From positions 2,542,001-2,606,000 of the forward strand of contig NZ_CP092712.1 in the NCBI RefSeq assembly GCF_023983475.1: 64,000 nt of DNA, in the 5' to 3' direction. Under the pieces are notes generated by a model that did not search any database, had not been told where the DNA came from, and worked only from the letters and a program-made list of their open reading frames with translations. The position numbers and the translations under genes were made by a program. Positions 48,555 through 59,136 of the stretch are shown here, piece by piece (position 1 is the first letter of the stretch; every line of letters starts with the position of its first letter). The stretch comes from Aliivibrio fischeri ATCC 7744 = JCM 18803 = DSM 507 (GTDB lineage Bacteria; Pseudomonadota; Gammaproteobacteria; Enterobacterales; Vibrionaceae).

Positions 48555-48686
48555 TTACCACCCAAAAAACTCTTTATTATGGGTACTGATCAACAATACC
48601 ATTAATAAAAAATAAATTGCGCTTAGTTTGAAACCTAAAATAGCTAAACTACCAACTGTGAGCCTTACTAAAAAATCAGTAAACAT
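48555..48686 (-). CDS. Small membrane protein, 43 aa, unknown
   Basis: The minus strand encodes MFTDFLVRLTVGSLAILGFK, a hydrophobic run to about residue 33, and the polar end STHNKEFFGW. GAGG stands 5 bases before the ATG, and a strong terminator begins 10 bases beyond the stop. The predicted product is one long or two short membrane helices. I do not recognise the family. Like the 49-aa frame at 42781-42930, it converges on a neighbour and shares that neighbour's terminator. Confidence 0.55.
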   Translation of the reverse strand: MFTDFLVRLTVGSLAILGFKLSAIYFLLMVLLISTHNKEFFGW

Positions 48687-48819
48687 ATTAACCTCACTTC
48701 ATTCTCAGTCCTCTTCCATCACTCTATTAGAGTCATGCTTTCCCATTAGACTTATGTATCGGTAATCATAAGTATAGACAAGGTTAGACTTTAGTCTAAT
48801 AGGTCTTTTATTTCATCGG

Positions 48820-50715
48820 TTATGCTAAATCTTCCAAACTAGAACAAATCGACACTTGATTTCGCCCATTAGTTTTTGATTCATATAACGCGAGATCCGC
48901 ACACTTATAAGCGTCTTTTTTTGAACGACCTAAATCAGTTAGGCCACCACTTATTGTTACGTGATATTCCTCTAATTGAGAAACAGCTACTCGCAATCTA
49001 TTTATCACCATTTCAGCGTCTATCAACGTGGTATGAGGCATTATAATGGCAAACTCTTCCCCACCTATCCTAGCCACAAAATCCGTTTCTCGACTCCCAT
49101 TATTTAAGATATCAGAAACTAAACGTATAACTTGATCACCAACGTCATGCCCTTTTGTATCATTAATTCGTTTAAATAGATCAATATCTAATATGGCAAG
49201 ACAGCACTGATGCACTGGGTAATAACGCTGAGTTAATAAAGTCTGATTCTCTAATTCAAATTCAAATTTTCTACGATTCCAACAGCCAGAAAGAACGTCT
49301 TTTTCGCTTAAATAGCGCAATTCTTTTTCTAGCTCTTTACGCTTAGTAATATCAATATAGGAAATAATATAATACTGAGTCGCTTTTCTTTTACTTTTCA
49401 CAGATTGAATACGAACCAGTAGGCTTAGCTTTCTCTTATTTTTACTCAGTACATCGAGCTCCCCCTGCCAAGCACCAAGCTCTTCAACTTGCTTCCATGT
49501 ATTTAGACGTTTATCAATATTTTCACTCTCAGATAGCAATACATCGAAAGTATTTTTTCCTATGACTTCACTTGCAGAGAAACCACTAATTGAAGTAAAT
49601 GCAGGATTCACCTTTAAAATTCGTCTATGTTTATCAGTGATAACAACAGCAGACATACCTTCTAATGCAGATTTGGCTAACTGACTTTCTAAATTAGAGT
49701 TATCCCAAAAACTAAGTAGAATCCCAAAAGGAATAACGATAAGGCTTAATAATAGAAAAATGATTGCCGCTTCTTCCATTATTTCAACACGAATTAATTC
49801 AAATAAAACATTCACTTCATAAGTGGGGTAATAGAGTAAAAAATACATTTTTTTATTTGGAATTTCTTTTTCCATATCAAAACGATAAAAAGAATAAATA
49901 CCATCATCAAGTGATAAGCTTCCTTCTTTTTGTTTCGACATTACACTCCATAATGCAGGCTTTTGAATTTTTAGTGTTTTACCCACTCGTTCACTAACAA
50001 GATGCCCAAGCATGTTTTGATTATCATCAGATAAAAGATAATAACCATCTTGATTGATCATGGCAGGAGAAATACTCAATGTAGGAGAGAATTTTACTAC
50101 GTTGATAATGATGGATGCATTCAGCTCTGCAAGAATATATCCCTTTCTCTTCCCTGATATATCAATAGGAATAGCAACTTGCATTAGCGGCTCATAAACT
50201 CCAGAAACAGCCAATGCTTCATTTAATCTTACGCCTTCAGAGAAAGCCTGCCCTTTAGGTAATGGAGTTAACTTATCAAGCAAAGAATGATTAACAGAAA
50301 GAGAAGTGGGGTGTTGTTTCACTGCTTGCTTATTATCATTTGAATAAACGATAGAAAGTAAATAGTTTCCTTCATCATCAATGAGTTCTAATCGAGAAAA
50401 AAACTTTTCCAGTGCCACCAATTTCAACCATGATGATTCGACAGTATTTGTTACTCTTTCTGAAGGATGTATAAAATAATCATATAAAGGTCGACTGTCA
50501 GCAAGAAGCTCTAATGTATTAGATATCCGGATCGATAACTCATTAAATTCATTATGTGTATAAGCTAATTGACGTGTTGATTCATTCTGAATTTGTTCAA
50601 CCGCAATCAATTTCTTTTTTTGATAATCACTATATAAGTATAAAAAAATAAATAAGGAAAAGATCATATATACAGCAGCTGAATAGGTTGCAGCTTTCGT
50701 TTTTTTATAATGCAT
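48820..50715 (-). CDS. Membrane PAS-GGDEF protein, likely diguanylate cyclase
   Basis: Two membrane helices (about 10-29 and 308-332) enclose a periplasmic sensor region of about 280 residues that looks Cache-like. A PAS domain follows (about 345-455, ITDKHRRILKVNPAF). The C-terminal GGDEF domain (about 465-625) carries the active-site signature GGEEF in FVARIGGEEFAIIMP. Substrate-binding segments (DIDLFKRINDTKGHDVGD) are intact, so cyclic-di-GMP synthesis is expected. The signal sensed is unknown. It stands alone between the 43-aa ORF and ilvH. Confidence 0.88.
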   Translation of the reverse strand: MHYKKTKAATYSAAVYMIFSLFIFLYLYSDYQKKKLIAVEQIQNESTRQLAYTHNEFNELSIRISNTLELLADSRPLYDYFIHPSERVTNTVESSWLKLVALEKFFSRLELIDDEGNYLLSIVYSNDNKQAVKQHPTSLSVNHSLLDKLTPLPKGQAFSEGVRLNEALAVSGVYEPLMQVAIPIDISGKRKGYILAELNASIIINVVKFSPTLSISPAMINQDGYYLLSDDNQNMLGHLVSERVGKTLKIQKPALWSVMSKQKEGSLSLDDGIYSFYRFDMEKEIPNKKMYFLLYYPTYEVNVLFELIRVEIMEEAAIIFLLLSLIVIPFGILLSFWDNSNLESQLAKSALEGMSAVVITDKHRRILKVNPAFTSISGFSASEVIGKNTFDVLLSESENIDKRLNTWKQVEELGAWQGELDVLSKNKRKLSLLVRIQSVKSKRKATQYYIISYIDITKRKELEKELRYLSEKDVLSGCWNRRKFEFELENQTLLTQRYYPVHQCCLAILDIDLFKRINDTKGHDVGDQVIRLVSDILNNGSRETDFVARIGGEEFAIIMPHTTLIDAEMVINRLRVAVSQLEEYHVTISGGLTDLGRSKKDAYKCADLALYESKTNGRNQVSICSSLEDLA

Positions 50716-50791
50716 ACTTTACCTTATGATTTGATGATTAACCTACGGTACGAAATTCTATATAATCATTTTGTATTACACAAGATAAAAT

Positions 50792-50814
50792 AAAACCCTT
50801 CTGAGAAGGGCTTT
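50792..50814 (-). terminator. Terminator after ilvIH
   Basis: AAAACCCTT pairs with AAGGGCTTT around CTGAG, followed by a T-rich run on the minus strand. It lies 34 bases after the ilvH stop. Confidence 0.75.
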
Positions 50815-50847
50815 ATTTATAGGATGAAGGTTCTTAATTAAGTGTAT

Positions 50848-51342
50848 TTATACTTTTAATGCCTTGTCTCCACGAGCAATACCAACCACACCGCTTCGAG
50901 CAACTTCTACCACATCTGTAACCTCTGATACCGCCGAAATAAACGCATCTAACTTTTCAGACGTACCTGCTAATTGAATGGTATAGAGCGAGCTGGTTAC
51001 ATCAACAATTTGGCCACGAAAAATATCAGCGGTACGCTTAACTTCCGCTCGAGCAAAGCCACTTGCTTTTACTTTTACCAGTAATAATTCACGCTCAACA
51101 TAATCTGCTTCTGTCACTTCTTGAACTTTGATGACATCAATTAATTTATGAAGCTGTTTTTGAATTTGCTCCAACTCCATCGCATCACTGGCTGTTGTGA
51201 TATTTAATCGCGATAATGTTTGATCTTCAGTTGGAGATACCGTTAAAGATTCAATGTTGTATCCACGCTGAGAAAATAAGCCAACAACACGTGATAAAGA
51301 ACCCGGCTCATTCTCTAATAATAGTGAAATAATATGTCTCAT
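50848..51342 (-). CDS. ilvH: Acetolactate synthase small (regulatory) subunit
   Basis: IlvH is the valine-sensitive regulatory subunit of acetohydroxyacid synthase III. The N-terminal ACT domain begins [33 protein letters not shown] (given in part as ENEPGSLSRVVGLF), and the C-terminal domain includes VKRTADIFRGQIVDV. Its 164 aa are full length. The ATG overlaps the ilvI stop by one base (TAATG), so the two subunits are made in coupled fashion. A terminator follows. Confidence 0.95.
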   Translation of the reverse strand: MRHIISLLLENEPGSLSRVVGLFSQRGYNIESLTVSPTEDQTLSRLNITTASDAMELEQIQKQLHKLIDVIKVQEVTEADYVERELLLVKVKASGFARAEVKRTADIFRGQIVDVTSSLYTIQLAGTSEKLDAFISAVSEVTDVVEVARSGVVGIARGDKALKV

Positions 51343-53063
51343 TAGGTTCTCTCCGTTTTACTTAGCCACATTTTATCCATCGCTTCCCCTTTAATTTGCA
51401 TTGGGTAAACGTGTTCTGTTTCATCAACATTAATATCCACAAACACAAGGCGATCTTTTAGAGAAAGCGCCTTTTCTAAACCTGATTCCAGCTCATCAGG
51501 ATGATTAATACGAATTCCTACATGACCATACGCCTCAGCAATTGCGGCAAAATCAGGAACTGAACTCATATAAGAGTTTGAATGACGGCCTTGATAAATA
51601 ATATCTTGCCACTGCTTCACCATTCCTAAGAAACGGTTATTCAAATTAATGATTTTTACAGGGATATCGTATTGCAATGCGGTGGATAGCTCCTGAATAT
51701 TCATCTGAATACTGCCATCACCAGTAACACAAACCACCACTTCATCAGGATGTGTAAACTTAACCCCAAGAGCTGCTGGCAAACCAAAGCCCATAGTTCC
51801 TAGTCCACCAGAATTAATCCAGCGACGTGGTTTATTAAATGGATAATACAAAGCAGCAAACATCTGATGTTGTCCAACATCGGAAGCAACATAAGCATCA
51901 CCATTGGTTAGTTTATGAAGCGTTTCGATAACCTGCTGTGGTTTAATGCGATCAGGAGAGGTTTCATAAGCCAAGCAATTACGCTCTTGCCAAACTCCAA
52001 TTTCTTCCCACCATGTTGCTAAGGCTGCCTCATCATTTGTTCCTCCCTGCTCCACCAATAGCTTTAGCATAGAATCAAGAACGATCTCTGCAGAGCCAAC
52101 AATTGGAACATCAACTCGAACATTCTTTGAAATCGACGATGGATCAATGTCGATATGCATGATCGTGGCATTCGGACAATATTTCTCTAAGTTATTGGTG
52201 GTTCTATCATCAAAACGAACCCCAACACCAAAAATAAGATCTGCGTTATGCATAGCCATATTAGCTTCATACTTACCATGCATACCTAACATGCCAAGTG
52301 CATTTTTATGAGTGCCAGGAAAAGCCCCCAATCCCATCAAGGTACTTACAACAGGTAAATTAAGAGTCTCAGCTAATTTAAGAATTTGTTTTTCTGCAGA
52401 AGAAATTATCGCGCCACCACCAACATACAAAACAGGCTTCTTAGCCTCTAATAATGTTTTTAATCCTTTTTTAATCTGTCCTTTATGACCAGATGTTGTT
52501 GGATTATACGAACGCATCTTCATGGATTCAGGGTATTGATATGAAAACTTAATAGCAGGATTCATTACATCTTTAGGGATATCAATTACCACAGGGCCTG
52601 GACGGCCTGTAGAAGCAATATAAAAGGCTTTTTTAAGGGTTTCAGGGATATCTTCGGCTTTCTTAACTAAGAAGCTGTGTTTGACTACTGGTCGAGAGAC
52701 ACCAACCATGTCACATTCTTGAAAAGCATCGTTACCGATCATATTAGTAGGAACGTTGCCAGAAAGAACAACCATTGGGATTGAGTCCATATAAGCAGTG
52801 GCGATACCTGTAATGGTATTGGTTGCACCTGGACCAGAACACACAAGAACGACACCAGGCTTTCCTGTTGCTCTCGCATAGCCATCAGCCATATGCGTAG
52901 CTGCTTGCTCATGTCTTACAAGTACATGCTGAATCACATCACTTTTCATGTGCAACGCATCATATATATCCAACACAGAGCCACCAGGGTAGCCAAATAT
53001 GTGCTCAACACCTTCATCAATCAGAGATTGTACGATCATCTCTGAACCAGATAACATTTCCAT
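51342..53063 (-). CDS. ilvI: Acetolactate synthase large (catalytic) subunit
   Basis: IlvI catalyses the thiamine-diphosphate-dependent condensation of pyruvate that begins valine, leucine and isoleucine synthesis. The catalytic Glu lies in [16 protein letters not shown] near 49, and the cofactor motif [15 protein letters not shown] (ending IINLNN) lies near 425-455. The 573-residue length is normal. GGAGAACAAT precedes the ATG. The 273 bases upstream are AT-rich and hold a GGTGG/CCACC stem near 53189-53216. Lrp control is known in E. coli but cannot be read here. Confidence 0.96.
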   Translation of the reverse strand: MEMLSGSEMIVQSLIDEGVEHIFGYPGGSVLDIYDALHMKSDVIQHVLVRHEQAATHMADGYARATGKPGVVLVCSGPGATNTITGIATAYMDSIPMVVLSGNVPTNMIGNDAFQECDMVGVSRPVVKHSFLVKKAEDIPETLKKAFYIASTGRPGPVVIDIPKDVMNPAIKFSYQYPESMKMRSYNPTTSGHKGQIKKGLKTLLEAKKPVLYVGGGAIISSAEKQILKLAETLNLPVVSTLMGLGAFPGTHKNALGMLGMHGKYEANMAMHNADLIFGVGVRFDDRTTNNLEKYCPNATIMHIDIDPSSISKNVRVDVPIVGSAEIVLDSMLKLLVEQGGTNDEAALATWWEEIGVWQERNCLAYETSPDRIKPQQVIETLHKLTNGDAYVASDVGQHQMFAALYYPFNKPRRWINSGGLGTMGFGLPAALGVKFTHPDEVVVCVTGDGSIQMNIQELSTALQYDIPVKIINLNNRFLGMVKQWQDIIYQGRHSNSYMSSVPDFAAIAEAYGHVGIRINHPDELESGLEKALSLKDRLVFVDINVDETEHVYPMQIKGEAMDKMWLSKTERT

Positions 53064-53276
53064 ATTGTTCTCCAGACACTGAAAACCTTAAAACAGTCGA
53101 CGTGAATTATCGCTAAATTAACGGTTTTACATAGTTAGGGCTTATTTTTAGCCTAAACTGAAATTAATTAGATTAAATTCCTATGTAGGTGGTAAATGTA
53201 GGTAACAAAACCACCTTTTACGAAACAACTTTAACCTTTTATTAGCACTCAGGTCTAGGGGAAATTTTAACCAAAT

Positions 53277-53307
53277 AAAAAAAGCCAACTCTTTCAAGTT
53301 GGCTTTT
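53277..53307 (-). terminator. Terminator after the long-chain acyl-CoA ligase
   Basis: AAAAGCCAACT and AGTTGGCTTTT pair around a 6-base loop, followed by TTTTTTTATTT on the minus strand, 30 bases after the stop. Confidence 0.88.
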
Positions 53308-53336
53308 ATTGATTAAATCGTATTTAGAGTTTGATA

Positions 53337-55175
53337 TTACTTATCTTTCTTCTCTTTTTTTTCATCGTACATTTCTTCAATCTCGTCTTGATAACGCTCA
53401 TTGATTACTTTACGACGCAGTTTTTGTGTTGGTGTCAACTCACCTTTATCCATAGAGAACTCTTTAGATAATAAAGTAAATTTCTTCACTTGCTCAAAAC
53501 GAGCTAGCTCTTTTTGCAAATTAGCCACACGCTTTTCAAGCATTTCAACAATTTCACTGTGCTTCACAAGCTCCATGCGATCATGATAAGCAATGTTCAG
53601 CTCCTTTGCGTACTCTTCTAGAGCGTCATAACAAGGAACAATTAACGCAGATACGAATTTACGCGTATCAGCAATAACAGCAATCTGTTCAATAAAGTGG
53701 TCCTTACCAATTGCGCCTTCGATAACTTGAGGTGCAATGTATTTACCACCAGATGTTTTCATTAACTCTTTAATACGGTCAGTAATGTATAAGTTACCAT
53801 CGGCATCAAACTCACCAGCATCACCGGTTTTTAAGAAACCATCTTCAGTGAAGTTACTCTCTGTTTCTTCAGGTTTATTGTAGTAACCTTTCATGACCAT
53901 TGGGCCACGAACTAGGATTTCGCTGTTTTCACCAATTTTAACTTCAGCACCTGGCATTAACGTACCGATTGAATCAGGGTGGAATTTACCATCCTCCCAG
54001 CATGAAATCGTAGCGGTTGTTTCTGTCATGCCATAACCTAGTTTCACATTCACGCCAAGAGCATGGAAGAAACGACCAATAGTCACATCCAGTTTAGCGC
54101 CACCACATGGCATAAAGTTAATATTACCACCTAAGATCATGCGAAGTTTTGATAGAACTAACTTATCTGCAACCTTATAAGACTGTTTCAATATCCATGA
54201 TGGTTCTTTGCCTTCTTGTTGACAAGCTGACATCTTAGCGCCCATATTGACCGCCCAAGTAAACATCACTTTACGATGTGCAGGCGCACGAGATACCTTT
54301 TCATGAACCGTTGAGAAAATCTTCTCATAGAAGCGTGGAACCGCACACATAACAGTAGGCTTAACCTCTGTTAAGGCTTCCTTAATTAGATTTGTATTTG
54401 GTAGGTAGCAGTTAGTTGCTCCTTTGTACAAAACATAAAAAGTCCATGCACGTTCAAATACATGTGATAACGGTAAAAAACACAAAGAAACGTCTTGCTC
54501 TGTTAACGCTAAGCGAGTGTTATGTCCTTCTAATTGAGAAGCAATGTTTTCATAATCTAACATTACCCCTTTAGGCTCACCCGTGGTTCCTGATGTATAG
54601 ATTAACGTTATAAGATCATCCATTTTTGCTTCATCAAGACGAGTTAATAGTTCGCTTTGATGTGCTTCATCAGCTTTTGCAATAAAGTCATTCCATGAAA
54701 TACCCGCTTCATGATCGTTTAAATCGATATCATCACTTAAAGCAACAATATGAGTTAATTGCGGGCACTGTTCGAAAATAACAACAGCAGCGTTATATTG
54801 TGCTTGTTCACCAACAAACAAAATACGAATATCCGCATCGTTAATAATGTATGCGGCTTGCGTTGGCGTATTTGTTGGGTAAATAGGAACGGGTACTGAA
54901 CGTAATTGCATTGAGGCAAAATCAGCAACAGTCCAACGAGGCATGTTATTAGAGAAAATTCCTACTTTTTCTTGTACTTTCAATCCATGGGCAAGTAAAG
55001 CTAATGATAGCTTATCCATTTGCTCACCAAATTCTCCCCACGTAATATCACTCCATGCAGAGCATTGCGTATCAATTAAAATACTGCATTGACGCTCACG
55101 CATTGCCGTGTCATTTGGCTTATTTGCGATATGTTGGCGGATCTCTTTTACAATATGTAGGTTTTGAATAGTCAT
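53337..55175 (-). CDS. Long-chain fatty acid-CoA ligase (FAA1 type)
   Basis: This is a large adenylate-forming enzyme that activates long-chain fatty acids. The P-loop [15 protein letters not shown] (about 192-206), the motif YGMTETTA and the hinge [18 protein letters not shown] are present. The 612 aa and the long insert place it with the FAA1/FadD15-type ligases, not E. coli FadD. The C-terminus is highly charged ([13 protein letters not shown]). AAGGTG lies 8 bases before the ATG. It sits between leuO and ilvIH, an order also known from Vibrio cholerae; the reason for the grouping is unclear. Confidence 0.88.
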   Translation of the reverse strand: MTIQNLHIVKEIRQHIANKPNDTAMRERQCSILIDTQCSAWSDITWGEFGEQMDKLSLALLAHGLKVQEKVGIFSNNMPRWTVADFASMQLRSVPVPIYPTNTPTQAAYIINDADIRILFVGEQAQYNAAVVIFEQCPQLTHIVALSDDIDLNDHEAGISWNDFIAKADEAHQSELLTRLDEAKMDDLITLIYTSGTTGEPKGVMLDYENIASQLEGHNTRLALTEQDVSLCFLPLSHVFERAWTFYVLYKGATNCYLPNTNLIKEALTEVKPTVMCAVPRFYEKIFSTVHEKVSRAPAHRKVMFTWAVNMGAKMSACQQEGKEPSWILKQSYKVADKLVLSKLRMILGGNINFMPCGGAKLDVTIGRFFHALGVNVKLGYGMTETTATISCWEDGKFHPDSIGTLMPGAEVKIGENSEILVRGPMVMKGYYNKPEETESNFTEDGFLKTGDAGEFDADGNLYITDRIKELMKTSGGKYIAPQVIEGAIGKDHFIEQIAVIADTRKFVSALIVPCYDALEEYAKELNIAYHDRMELVKHSEIVEMLEKRVANLQKELARFEQVKKFTLLSKEFSMDKGELTPTQKLRRKVINERYQDEIEEMYDEKKEKKDK

Positions 55176-55365
55176 CTCGTATCACCTTTAGGCTTACAGG
55201 TGTAAGCTATAATCTGCACAAAGTGTACAATTGGTGACAAAAAAGGCAACTGTTTCTCTGTATAAAATGTAAGTATTGTTGTGTGAAACCCATTTCAGAG
55301 AACCACAATTAACAACTTTATTATTAATAATCTACATTTTCGTTATATCGAATAATGTGTTTAAA

Positions 55366-55396
55366 AAAAAGGTTACGTAAAATACGCAACCTTTTT
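55366..55396 (-). terminator. Terminator after leuO
   Basis: AAAAAGGTTACGTA pairs with TACGCAACCTTTTT (one wobble) around AAA, with long A/T tracts on both sides, 26 bases past the leuO stop. Confidence 0.85.
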
Positions 55397-55421
55397 CTAT
55401 TATCATTTCTATTTTAAAGGC

Positions 55422-56393
55422 TTAAAACATCATGCCTTTGCTTGATGCAACCACTTCTTCACCACAAATAAGCATCAACTGATCTCTCATCCAAATATGA
55501 CCTTTGTCTTTTTGGTAAGAGTCGTGCCAGCTTAAATAGCCACTAATGCCTTTTGACTCGATAGGCAGTGGTAAAACTATCAATTGATCACGATTTGGCA
55601 TTGAGTTCACTAACCATTTTGGCGCAACAGTGATCAGTTCTGATTGAGAAACAACATACAAAATATTACTAATACTTGCGCCTTTATAAGCTTGTTCATA
55701 TAAAGAATCTGTATATAAATGATCAGCAAAACCTTTTGTATTTTCAATACGAGCAGGTACAGCATGCTTTTCACTTGCTAATTGCTCTTTATTGATACCA
55801 TTCTGTAGACGTGGATGATTAACAGAAGCTACCACAACTAATTCATCAGTAAACAATTCTGTACTCATAAAACCAGGTTCGTCGAATCGAACGTAATCGA
55901 TAACAAAATCCACTTCCTGATAACGCAGCTTTTGAGCAATGTTTGGCTCATGTTCACCAGAAAGCTTTAAGCTAATATGTGGCGCTTTATTTTGAATATC
56001 TTTCATAATGCGTGGTGCAAAACGAATATCTGATGGGCTGCAAATAGATAGCTTAAATTGTCTCATTGATGTTTCAGGTGAGAATGTTGAGCTTGGTAAT
56101 TCGTTTTTAACCAATTGAAGCGCCTGACGCATCGGTGCAAATAACTGACGAGCACGTTGTGTCGGTTGAATACCACGGCCATGACGAATAAATAATTCAT
56201 CATTAAACATTAATTTTAAACGTGATACAGCATTACTTACTGCTGGCTGTGACATGCCTAAGTTTTGTGCTGCTCTTGTTATATTTTGTTCTTGCATTAC
56301 CGCATCAAAAACAGTCAATAAGTTAAGATCAACACCACGTAATATTTGTTCTGTACGTGCAACAGAAGATAAAGAAGTTTCAGGCGTATTCAT
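55422..56393 (-). CDS. leuO: LysR-family regulator LeuO
   Basis: LeuO is a global LysR-type regulator known in enterics and vibrios to counter H-NS silencing and affect stress, acid and virulence genes. The N-terminal winged helix has NITRAAQNLGMSQPAVSNAVSRL (given here as AAQNLGMSQPAVSNAV, about 42-57), preceded by the LeuO-type lead VDLNLLTVFDAVMQEQ. A periplasmic-binding-like effector domain spans about 105-310. Its 323 aa are slightly longer than average LysR proteins, as usual for LeuO. Proximity to ilvIH supports the name. The upstream region is very AT-rich. Confidence 0.9.
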   Translation of the reverse strand: MNTPETSLSSVARTEQILRGVDLNLLTVFDAVMQEQNITRAAQNLGMSQPAVSNAVSRLKLMFNDELFIRHGRGIQPTQRARQLFAPMRQALQLVKNELPSSTFSPETSMRQFKLSICSPSDIRFAPRIMKDIQNKAPHISLKLSGEHEPNIAQKLRYQEVDFVIDYVRFDEPGFMSTELFTDELVVVASVNHPRLQNGINKEQLASEKHAVPARIENTKGFADHLYTDSLYEQAYKGASISNILYVVSQSELITVAPKWLVNSMPNRDQLIVLPLPIESKGISGYLSWHDSYQKDKGHIWMRDQLMLICGEEVVASSKGMMF

Positions 56394-56664
56394 GTATTAC
56401 TCTCTCAGCAATTAATCATTATCATAAAGAAAACGATTACATACATTTTATTTTTGTTATAGATATTGAACAGACGTATGTTAATCGAACTTCAATTATC
56501 ATTACTGAATAGATTTACAAAATCCATAGCATGTTAATTATTTTAATTTTAATTTATGCTTAATTGTTTTTAAGTGCTACATAAGCTTTTTTATTCAAAC
56601 AGTTAACTAAAAATATAAATTAATCTAAATATTGAAAATATGCGTATTTCAAGACAATGGGTAC
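56394..56664. other. AT-rich control region upstream of leuO
   Basis: This stretch is strongly AT-rich, as expected of an H-NS/LeuO-bound promoter. It holds a possible 13-codon upstream frame on the minus strand (56405-56446, MYVIVFFMIMINC) ending 12 bases before the leuO ATG. No other gene is supportable. Confidence 0.4.
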
Positions 56665-56690
56665 AAAAAAGCCATACAAGGTGTATGGCT
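56665..56690 (-). terminator. Terminator after metL
   Basis: AGCCATAC and GTATGGCT pair around a 5-base loop and are followed by TTTTTTG on the minus strand, 29 bases after the stop. Confidence 0.85.
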
Positions 56691-56718
56691 TAATAAATAT
56701 GCATAAGGTTAAATGATG

Positions 56719-59136
56719 TTAAAACAGCGAAGCAATACGATTTAAATCAGATTGAATCGCACCTGCAGTCACCTCTCGTCCAGCTCCTGGACCTCGAATC
56801 ACCAGTGGATTATCTTTATACCATTTGCTCTCTATGGCAAAAATATTATCGCATGGTAATAGATTGGCTAATGCGTGATATTCAGGTAATGCCTCTATTC
56901 CAACCGTTGCGCTACCGTCTTTATTTAAACGAGCCACATAGCGTAATACTTTCTGTTCTTTCTTAGCTTTTGTTAGTCGTTCAAGCAATAATTCATTAAT
57001 CACTTCACCTTGAGACAGAAAATCATCAAGGCTTGTTTCTAATAATTCACTAGGAACAAGTGATTCAACTTTTACCTGATTAGGTTCAATATGAAGTCCT
57101 GCTTCACGAGCAAGGATCACCAATTTGCGCATGACATCCGACCCATCAAGATCGTGTCTTGGATCCGGTTCAGTCAATCCTTGTTGCCAAGCTAAATCGA
57201 CTAATTCAGTGAAAGGAACATCACCATTATATTGTTGAAACAGCCACGATAACGTACCAGAAAAAATACCCGATAATGCGATAATTTCATCACCACTTTC
57301 ACGAAGATCTCTTACGGTATGATTAATAGGCAAACCAGCTCCAACCGTTGCATTATATAACCAGTGACGCGATGTTTTAGCAAAGGCATCAATTACCGCT
57401 TGATAATCAGCACTTGGCGCTGAGCCAGCAACTTTATTCGCTGAGATCAGATGCATTCCTTGTTCTGCAATTTTTGAATATCGATTAGCAAGATCAGCAC
57501 TTGCCGTTACATCTAAAACAACAACATCATCATAACCTTGAACGGCGCCGACTTTTTCAATCCAATCAAAATCCGTATAGTTTGTTGCTTCATCATCAAA
57601 CTTAGCAACCACCTCAGTACTATTTAACCCATCAAAATCAAGCCAACAACGCTCTCTATCAACAACACCAATGAGTGAAAACTGCATTCCATGACGCTTT
57701 TCAAGTTGACGTTTTTGTTGAGTAAATAGTGATAACCATTGAGAACCAATATTTCCATGTCCACACAGGATCAATCCCACTCGTTTTTGCGCTTGGAATA
57801 AGCTGTTATGAATGGCATTAATGATCGATGAGGTATCAACTTTACGTAAAATAGCGACAAGGCTTAAACCCGATTCTGATGCGTACACAAATTCAAGAGG
57901 GGAATTTTTCAGTTGATGATAAAAACCATGACTATGAATGGCATTCGCGGTAACCCCCGCACCAACAGCAGCAACCATTGAATAGCCTTCTTTTAGCTTA
58001 ATTTCAGCATGTACCGCTGAGTTTTGTAGCACTTCTAACGCTTCATTCACGACTTCAGAAGTATAAGCGAGCAATAATGTAAACTGATCAGCTTGAGGCT
58101 CTAAGGCTAATGGCTGCAGTTGAGAACGAGTAAGTAAAGAAAGAACCTCTTGTTGAGCGCGTTCAAAATCTTGTCCACGACCAAAGCCAAGCTGGATCAA
58201 ATAGACATCTTCTAATGACGTGACAATTTTTGCGCCTCGTCCAGAAACCAATACACGCTCAATTCGGGTTGAACCAGATTCAGGCTGATAACTGCAACGT
58301 AGACTCAAATCTAATGCACTTTGAGCTACAGGTTGTAATGTTCTACTGTGCAATACAGGCGCGGCTAAACGAGCTAACTCACTCGCTTCATCCAATCTTA
58401 ATAATGGCAGTAAACACGCATCTTCAACTTTTCTAGGATCAGCACTAAACACACCAGCAACATCACTCCAGATAGTAACGCACGACGCCTCACCAAGGGC
58501 ACCAATCATGGTTGCCGAATAATCAGAACCATTTCGACCAAGAAGTACGGTTTCTCCTTTTTGATTGCGAGCCATAAAACCAGTAATCACAATTCGTCCA
58601 TGTGGATGCTGAGCTACCTGCTCTTTAAACAAAGGCCAAGACTGCACACGATCCACTTCAGGTTGCGCTGCTCGCTCTGCCCTTAGAAAGGTTCGAGAAT
58701 CAAGAGGAGCTGCTTGTAAATCAATTTGATTTAAATACGCAGAAAGTAATCTTGAAGACCATACTTCACCATGACCTAATACATCAGCTTGCTGCACCTC
58801 TGTTAACGGTGCATGTAATTGCCCTATCGCAATCAATTCTTGATGTAAAACAGCCAATAAAGGTTCAGCATTCTCAGCAGACAGTAATTCAGTTATCAGT
58901 TCCTGTTGGTATGTCCGCAAAGACTCTAATGTGTTATGAGCTAAACGCCCATCTTTAGAAAGGTTATCTATCCACTCTAAAATACGGTTTGTTGTATTAC
59001 CTGCAGCAGAAACAACAATCAAATCATGTTCATTTGAATATTCTTTTAAGATGGTGGCAACTCGGCGGTAGCACTCAGGGTCAGCTAAGCTGCTACCACC
59101 AAATTTGTGTAATTGACGAGAACAAGGTTTTGTCAT
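56719..59136 (-). CDS. metL: Aspartokinase II/homoserine dehydrogenase II
   Basis: This bifunctional enzyme catalyses the first and third steps from aspartate toward methionine and threonine. The kinase motif KFGGSSLADPECYRRV is at about 11-26. The homoserine dehydrogenase part begins with a nucleotide-binding segment (VGLILCGHGNIGSQWL near 450) and contains LISANKVAGSAPSADY. Its 805 aa are full length. The ATG overlaps the metB stop (TAATG), forming a metBL operon. It is controlled from the met boxes upstream of metB. Confidence 0.95.
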   Translation of the reverse strand: MTKPCSRQLHKFGGSSLADPECYRRVATILKEYSNEHDLIVVSAAGNTTNRILEWIDNLSKDGRLAHNTLESLRTYQQELITELLSAENAEPLLAVLHQELIAIGQLHAPLTEVQQADVLGHGEVWSSRLLSAYLNQIDLQAAPLDSRTFLRAERAAQPEVDRVQSWPLFKEQVAQHPHGRIVITGFMARNQKGETVLLGRNGSDYSATMIGALGEASCVTIWSDVAGVFSADPRKVEDACLLPLLRLDEASELARLAAPVLHSRTLQPVAQSALDLSLRCSYQPESGSTRIERVLVSGRGAKIVTSLEDVYLIQLGFGRGQDFERAQQEVLSLLTRSQLQPLALEPQADQFTLLLAYTSEVVNEALEVLQNSAVHAEIKLKEGYSMVAAVGAGVTANAIHSHGFYHQLKNSPLEFVYASESGLSLVAILRKVDTSSIINAIHNSLFQAQKRVGLILCGHGNIGSQWLSLFTQQKRQLEKRHGMQFSLIGVVDRERCWLDFDGLNSTEVVAKFDDEATNYTDFDWIEKVGAVQGYDDVVVLDVTASADLANRYSKIAEQGMHLISANKVAGSAPSADYQAVIDAFAKTSRHWLYNATVGAGLPINHTVRDLRESGDEIIALSGIFSGTLSWLFQQYNGDVPFTELVDLAWQQGLTEPDPRHDLDGSDVMRKLVILAREAGLHIEPNQVKVESLVPSELLETSLDDFLSQGEVINELLLERLTKAKKEQKVLRYVARLNKDGSATVGIEALPEYHALANLLPCDNIFAIESKWYKDNPLVIRGPGAGREVTAGAIQSDLNRIASLF

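Noticed and set aside
56478-56537. 19-codon plus-strand frame with several leucines near leuO, a possible leu leader peptide
   Set aside because: No leuABCD genes follow on that strand, no run of adjacent leucine codons or attenuator hairpin is seen, and there is no ribosome site.
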